A stretch of DNA of 64,000 bases, from contig NZ_JBHZOL010000075.1 of NCBI RefSeq assembly GCF_042788235.1, positions 1 to 64,000 on the forward strand. Reading direction: 5' to 3'. Every line of letters starts with the position of its first letter. Position 1 is the stretch's first letter. The notes beneath the pieces were generated by a model, which was not told the DNA's origin, searched no databases, and worked only from the letters and a program-made list of their open reading frames with translations. The translations under genes were made by a program, and so were the position numbers. The stretch comes from Sphaerothrix epifaneia (GTDB taxonomy: Bacteria; Cyanobacteriota; Cyanobacteriia; Phormidesmidales; Phormidesmidaceae). Shown here in pieces: positions 60,942 through 64,000 of this stretch.

Positions 60942-60967
60942 CTTCATGCTGTGTTTTATTGAGGCTT

Positions 60968-61702
60968 ATGACTCAGATCTCAAACGTTCTATGGCTAACC
61001 GTCAGCCCTAGTCTAAAGCGCTTTGATCAGCGGTTAATTGGGCAGCTAGCAAGTCAGGCAGAGGTTCGCTGCTGGGAATATCGGCAAACTGAGGATGAAC
61101 CTTGCTGTGTGGAAACAGCAATCACGCTGTTGCACGACTACCTAAAACAGTGCGATCGCCCAATGCATTTGTTAGGACACGGCATCAGCGGCGCAATAGG
61201 ACTGCTCTACGCTCGTTACTACCCCCACCGTGTTCAGTCGCTTACCTTACTGGCGGTAGGGGCTAACCCAGCCGTCAGTTGGCACGCCCATTACTATGCT
61301 TTGCGCCAGTTTTTACCCTGTAGTCGGGCAATTATTTTAGGACAGATGGCGCGGCTCTTGTTTGGACCTCAGAGCTATGTCGTTGCCGCCGCTTTGGTTA
61401 AAGCCCTGGCTCAAGAGTTAGATTGCGGGTTTGCGCCTCACTCGCTGGCTCATCACACAGCGATCGCCCCAGGTGGCATTGAACCCCCGCTGTTAGTCTG
61501 TCAGGGAACGAACGATGCCATTGTAGATACCCACCAGCAAGCGCAGTGGCAACAGTGGCTAAAACCGGGCGATCGCCTGTGGCAGTGTCCAGACAGCAAA
61601 CACTTTTTTCACTACGACTATCCCCAGCGGGTCGCCCAAGAAATTTACAGCTATTGGCAAAGCCTCTCTACAGCCGCTATCCCTTGCCGTGGCACTGCTT
61701 AA
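60968..61702 (+). CDS. Alpha/beta-hydrolase fold protein with altered nucleophile
   Basis: About 244 residues. The nucleophile elbow reads LLGHGISGAIGLLYARYYP: the family Ser (GHSxGG) is Gly here with Ser two positions later, so esterase activity is doubtful. Later ICQGTNDAIVD-like text (LLVCQGTNDAIVD) carries the acid and DSKHFFHYDYP the His, so the rest of the triad looks retained. ATG at 60968 was chosen since a longer frame from 60884 would read through the terminator hairpin. Cytoplasmic; substrate unknown. Its end overlaps the SEC-C gene by 26 bp on the opposite strand. Confidence 0.78.
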   Translation: MTQISNVLWLTVSPSLKRFDQRLIGQLASQAEVRCWEYRQTEDEPCCVETAITLLHDYLKQCDRPMHLLGHGISGAIGLLYARYYPHRVQSLTLLAVGANPAVSWHAHYYALRQFLPCSRAIILGQMARLLFGPQSYVVAAALVKALAQELDCGFAPHSLAHHTAIAPGGIEPPLLVCQGTNDAIVDTHQQAQWQQWLKPGDRLWQCPDSKHFFHYDYPQRVAQEIYSYWQSLSTAAIPCRGTA

Positions 61703-62171
61703 ACTTTTTGCCACTTCCACACCAGCAGGGTTCATTACGCTTAGGGGCAAGCGGTGGTAAAAGCTTGCCTGCCCAATAAAACCACCGTCCTTGATGCTTA
61801 ACAAACTTAGATTTTTCGTGGAGCTGACCGACCTCATCGCCCTTGTAGATAGCCACAAACTCGACATAGTCAAGGTCAGCCGCTGGCTGACCTTGACAAG
61901 TCTCTAAAATAGTTAGCCCTAGCCAGGTAGTATTTTTTATGCTTTGGCTCAGGGTGAGGCGATCGTCAAATCGCCGCTGACGGGGGTGACGGGTAGCCAC
62001 TAAATAGTCAATTTTGCCCCGGCAATAGGCTGTGTAGCGGCTTCGCATCAGAGCTTCAGCCGTTGGCGGCTCAGCTTGCCTTAAAAGATAAGGTTCGCAG
62101 CAGACCGCATAAGCTTTGCCACTACTGCAGGCACAGGGCAAGCCAGATGTCACCTCAAAGATAACTGGCAT
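61677..62171 (-). CDS. YchJ-like protein with two SEC-C motifs
   Basis: 164-residue UPF0225/YchJ family protein. Two zinc-binding SEC-C motifs bracket an NTF2-like central domain: N-terminal CACSSGKAYAVCCEP and C-terminal CWCGSGKKFKQCHGK. The middle (EALMRSRYTAYCRGKIDYLV, TWLGLTILE) is the family core. Function unknown; SEC-C motifs bind zinc and often nucleic acid or ribosome partners. Single gene. Confidence 0.92.
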   Translation of the reverse strand: MPVIFEVTSGLPCACSSGKAYAVCCEPYLLRQAEPPTAEALMRSRYTAYCRGKIDYLVATRHPRQRRFDDRLTLSQSIKNTTWLGLTILETCQGQPAADLDYVEFVAIYKGDEVGQLHEKSKFVKHQGRWFYWAGKLLPPLAPKRNEPCWCGSGKKFKQCHGKG

Positions 62172-62384
62172 AAGGGGTTCTAGAGTCAGGTGTCGCTATT
62201 TTACTAGCATTGCCAGAGCAAACAGCTAGCCAATCAATGCAACAGTTGTAGCAGCGCCTGTCTACCCACCGCCAGCCAATTGACTACCCCGGTTAGCTAA
62301 CAGCTTCACTAAAAAACATTGTCTACTTTTGGATGAAATGCTTTAGAATTGAAAGGTTGTCAGTAAGTCTGCAGTCTTTCAGTT

Positions 62385-62564
62385 ATGGCGGTTCCTAAGA
62401 AGAAAACCTCAAAATCTAAGCGCAGCATACGCCGTTCAAACTGGAAACGGCAGGCCTCCTTAGAAGCTAAAAAAGCCCTATCGCTGGGTAAATCAATCTT
62501 AACGGGTCGCTCTAGCAGCTTCGTCTACGAGTTAGACGAAGACGACGAAGACGACGAAGCGTAA
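62385..62564 (+). CDS. rpmF: 50S ribosomal protein L32
   Basis: 59-residue ribosomal protein: MAVPKKKTSKSKRSIRRSNW at the N terminus is diagnostic. The acidic C terminus (ELDEDDEDDEA) follows a SFVYEL segment, as in cyanobacterial and plastid L32; it lacks the four-Cys zinc site of some bacterial L32. Possible promoter TTGTCT (62319) and TAGAAT (62344), 19-bp spacing. A short hairpin TGAGCG/CGCTCA (62584-62598) follows. Confidence 0.97.
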   Translation: MAVPKKKTSKSKRSIRRSNWKRQASLEAKKALSLGKSILTGRSSSFVYELDEDDEDDEA

Positions 62565-62753
62565 ATCCTGACGTATTCGCCGCTGAGCGAAACGCTCATT
62601 AGCCAATAATGTATTCTCAAGCTTTCGTAGGCTGCTTTTGGCTCTGACAATAGCAGTTTTATGAAGGCTTTTTGCTTTTTGCAGAAAATATAGCTGCTGT
62701 CTTACAGGTAAGGCAGCGGGGAGAAAGCAGCACCGTCAACCTCAGTACGTTAG

Positions 62754-62783
62754 TTGCTTGTTTTTGGTGAAAAAAACTATAAT
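62754..62783 (+). promoter_or_regulatory. nadA promoter
   Basis: TTGCTT (62754-62759) and a perfect TATAAT (62778-62783), 18-bp spacing, 46 bp before the GTG start of nadA. Confidence 0.6.
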
Positions 62784-62828
62784 TCAAGATAGCCAAAATA
62801 ATAGAATCTACGAAAAGTTGAGTATTCT

Positions 62829-63794
62829 GTGTTTACTACTGCAACTCTTAGAAACAAACCTGTTCAGCCATCAATTGATCTATTTGCTGCGATCGAAGGG
62901 CTCAAAAAAAGCCTCAATGCCGTTGTTCTAGCTCATTATTACCAAGAACCTGACATTCAGGATGTGGCTGACTACATCGGTGATTCTTTAGGGCTTTCTC
63001 AAAAAGCAGCCCATACCGATGCGGATGTTATTGTGTTTGCTGGGGTTCACTTTATGGCGGAAACTGCCAAAATTCTCAACCCCGATAAGCTTGTACTTTT
63101 ACCCGATTTGAATGCAGGCTGCTCGTTGGCAGACAGTTGCCCAGCGGCGGAGTTTGCGCAGTTCAAAGCCGCTCATGCCGATCACGTCGTTGTTTCTTAC
63201 ATTAACTGCACGGCTGAAATCAAAGCCATGAGCGATATTATCTGCACCAGTTCCAACGCCGTGAAAATTGTCAATCAAATTCCGGCTGATCAGCCAATTA
63301 TCTTTGCACCCGATCGCAATTTAGGTCGCTATGTGATGCAGCAAACGGGGCGAGAGTTATTGCTTTGGCAGGGAAGCTGTATCGTGCATGAAACATTTTC
63401 AGAGAAAAAAATTGTTCAGTTGCAGATGCAATATCCGGAAGCAGATGTGATTGCCCATCCAGAGTGTGAAGAATCTGTGCTGCAAAAAGCCAAATTTGTG
63501 GGTTCAACAACGGCGTTGCTTCAATATGTGCAGCAAAGTGATACGGCACAGTTCATTGTGGTGACTGAGCCAGGTATTATTCACCAAATGCAAAAACAAG
63601 TACCTCACAAACTGTTTATTCCGGCTCCACCGCAAGCCAACTGCGCCTGCAACGAATGTCCTCACATGCGCCTCAACACTTTAGAAAAGCTTTATTTAGC
63701 GATGAAGCACCGCCAGCCTGAAATTACCTTGCCGGAAGCAGTGCGCCAAGCTGCCTTGCGCCCCATTCAACAAATGCTAAAAATGAGTGCCTAG
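62829..63794 (+). CDS. nadA: Quinolinate synthase A
   Basis: Condenses iminoaspartate and dihydroxyacetone phosphate to quinolinate for NAD synthesis. At 321 residues starting with GTG, it has VVLAHYYQEPDIQDVADYIG near 34-53, and the three 4Fe-4S cysteines are in AGCSLADSCP, CIVHETFSEKK-adjacent and CACNECPHMRLNTLEKLY. The HPECEESV motif is also present. Oxygen-sensitive cluster enzyme. Convergent with the partial gene at the right edge, 2 bp apart. Confidence 0.96.
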   Translation: MFTTATLRNKPVQPSIDLFAAIEGLKKSLNAVVLAHYYQEPDIQDVADYIGDSLGLSQKAAHTDADVIVFAGVHFMAETAKILNPDKLVLLPDLNAGCSLADSCPAAEFAQFKAAHADHVVVSYINCTAEIKAMSDIICTSSNAVKIVNQIPADQPIIFAPDRNLGRYVMQQTGRELLLWQGSCIVHETFSEKKIVQLQMQYPEADVIAHPECEESVLQKAKFVGSTTALLQYVQQSDTAQFIVVTEPGIIHQMQKQVPHKLFIPAPPQANCACNECPHMRLNTLEKLYLAMKHRQPEITLPEAVRQAALRPIQQMLKMSA

Positions 63795-63796
63795 CC

Positions 63797-64000
63797 CTAA
63801 CTTTGTAAAAACTGCTTTAGCTCATCAGTTAAGCGATCGATTAGATTCATTTCGTTTTGCAAATCGGCTTCGGCTTCGGCTTCAACTTGCTTGACGATCG
63901 CAGGTGGCAAATCTAGCAGCTTAACTAACTGCTGATAAGCGTCCGCTTCTTGATTGTTGATGGCGGCTTCTCCGGGCGATCGCACACTTGCACTGATCAC
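63797..64000 (-). CDS. Partial gene, TerB-like/DUF533-type C terminus
   Basis: C-terminal part of a protein running off the right edge; a GTG at the very last bases is not a credible start. AYQQLVKLLDLPPAIVKQVE resembles the end of TerB/DUF533-like helical domains, followed by an acidic helix (EAEADLQNEMNLIDRLTDEL). Family tentative; function unknown. Confidence 0.6.
   Translation of the reverse strand: MISASVRSPGEAAINNQEADAYQQLVKLLDLPPAIVKQVEAEAEADLQNEMNLIDRLTDELKQFLQS

Larger units (their letters stand above)
60597..60967. other. Intergenic region with R2 copy and candidate RNA
   Basis: 371 bp holding R2 copy 5 (60634-60724) and the candidate RNA with its promoter (60736-60941). The TTTCTCAATAA sequence occurs twice, at 60735 and 60789. 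Confidence 0.65.

Noticed and set aside
60884..60967. Longer N terminus for the hydrolase
   Set aside because: These codons run through the perfect terminator hairpin; homology starts at 60968.
1..64000. Very frequent GCGATCGC octamer
   Set aside because: This is HIP1, a known genome-wide motif of many cyanobacteria; used only as a taxonomic clue.
1..64000. tRNA or rRNA genes
   Set aside because: No T-loop plus acceptor-stem arrangement or rRNA-like conserved segment was found on reading the intergenic regions; a covariance search would be decisive.

Overview
The window is chromosomal DNA from a cyanobacterium, probably filamentous and Leptolyngbya/Nodosilinea-like. The evidence is the very frequent HIP1 octamer GCGATCGC, the light-independent protochlorophyllide reductase genes chlL and chlN, a tocopherol-type methyltransferase, an SLH/OprB porin, a CrtISO/CrtI-type carotenoid enzyme and several small cyanobacteria-specific proteins. 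The genus is inference. No tRNA, rRNA, CRISPR array, complete insertion sequence or prophage was seen.

Layout. (1) 1-3326: 3' part of a large PAS hybrid histidine kinase, cut by the left edge. (2) 3337-16603: carbon metabolism. A complete fructose PTS operon fruB-fruK-fruA (minus strand) lies divergent from PEP synthase; pheT, gnd and pdxH follow. (3) 16621-24822: a sulfide-linked island with type I sulfide:quinone oxidoreductase plus a heme-binding protein (minus strand), and DUF302, porin, rhodanese and an ACR3/BASS permease (plus strand). Two related AT-rich operator-like sites flank the divergent promoter region. (4) 25399-28207: a YaaW-like protein and a NACHT NTPase with a glycine-rich membrane domain, next to a 1.1 kb structured non-coding stretch. 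(5) 29321-32602: chlL, two tandem paralogous small genes, chlN. (6) 32699-35463: KtrB potassium translocator with a channel-RCK protein. (7) 35567-40584: methyltransferase, ilvN, an NTT-like transporter fused to HEAT repeats, and a small protein. (8) 41076-48403: an exported metallo-hydrolase and a CheB-CheR-PAS-histidine kinase translationally coupled to an EAL response regulator. (9) 48719-56762: alanine dehydrogenase, HI0933-type flavoprotein, a CobA-HemD fusion, heme catalase, a lipoprotein and two tiny genes with their own terminators. (10) 57092-64000: carotenoid oxidoreductase, signal peptidase, metal ABC permease, GIY-YIG-like protein, hydrolase, SEC-C protein, rpmF, nadA and a partial gene.

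The non-coding DNA is unusually informative. A 103-bp MITE-like element occurs three times at identical length. A second family of about 70 bp occurs six times next to gene ends, and a third repeat occurs twice. Three intergenic regions (28.2-28.7, 48.6-48.7 and 60.7-60.9 kb) contain long perfect stems suggesting structured RNAs. The clearest is at 60771-60941, where a -35/-10 pair is followed by three perfect hairpins, the last with a T-tract.

How the genes work together: the PTS consumes PEP and PEP synthase can regenerate it, while gnd serves the oxidative pentose phosphate pathway. SQR would pass sulfide electrons to quinone, with rhodanese and the permease handling sulfane sulfur or oxyanions (inferred). 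chlL and chlN support chlorophyll synthesis in the dark; chlB is not in the window.
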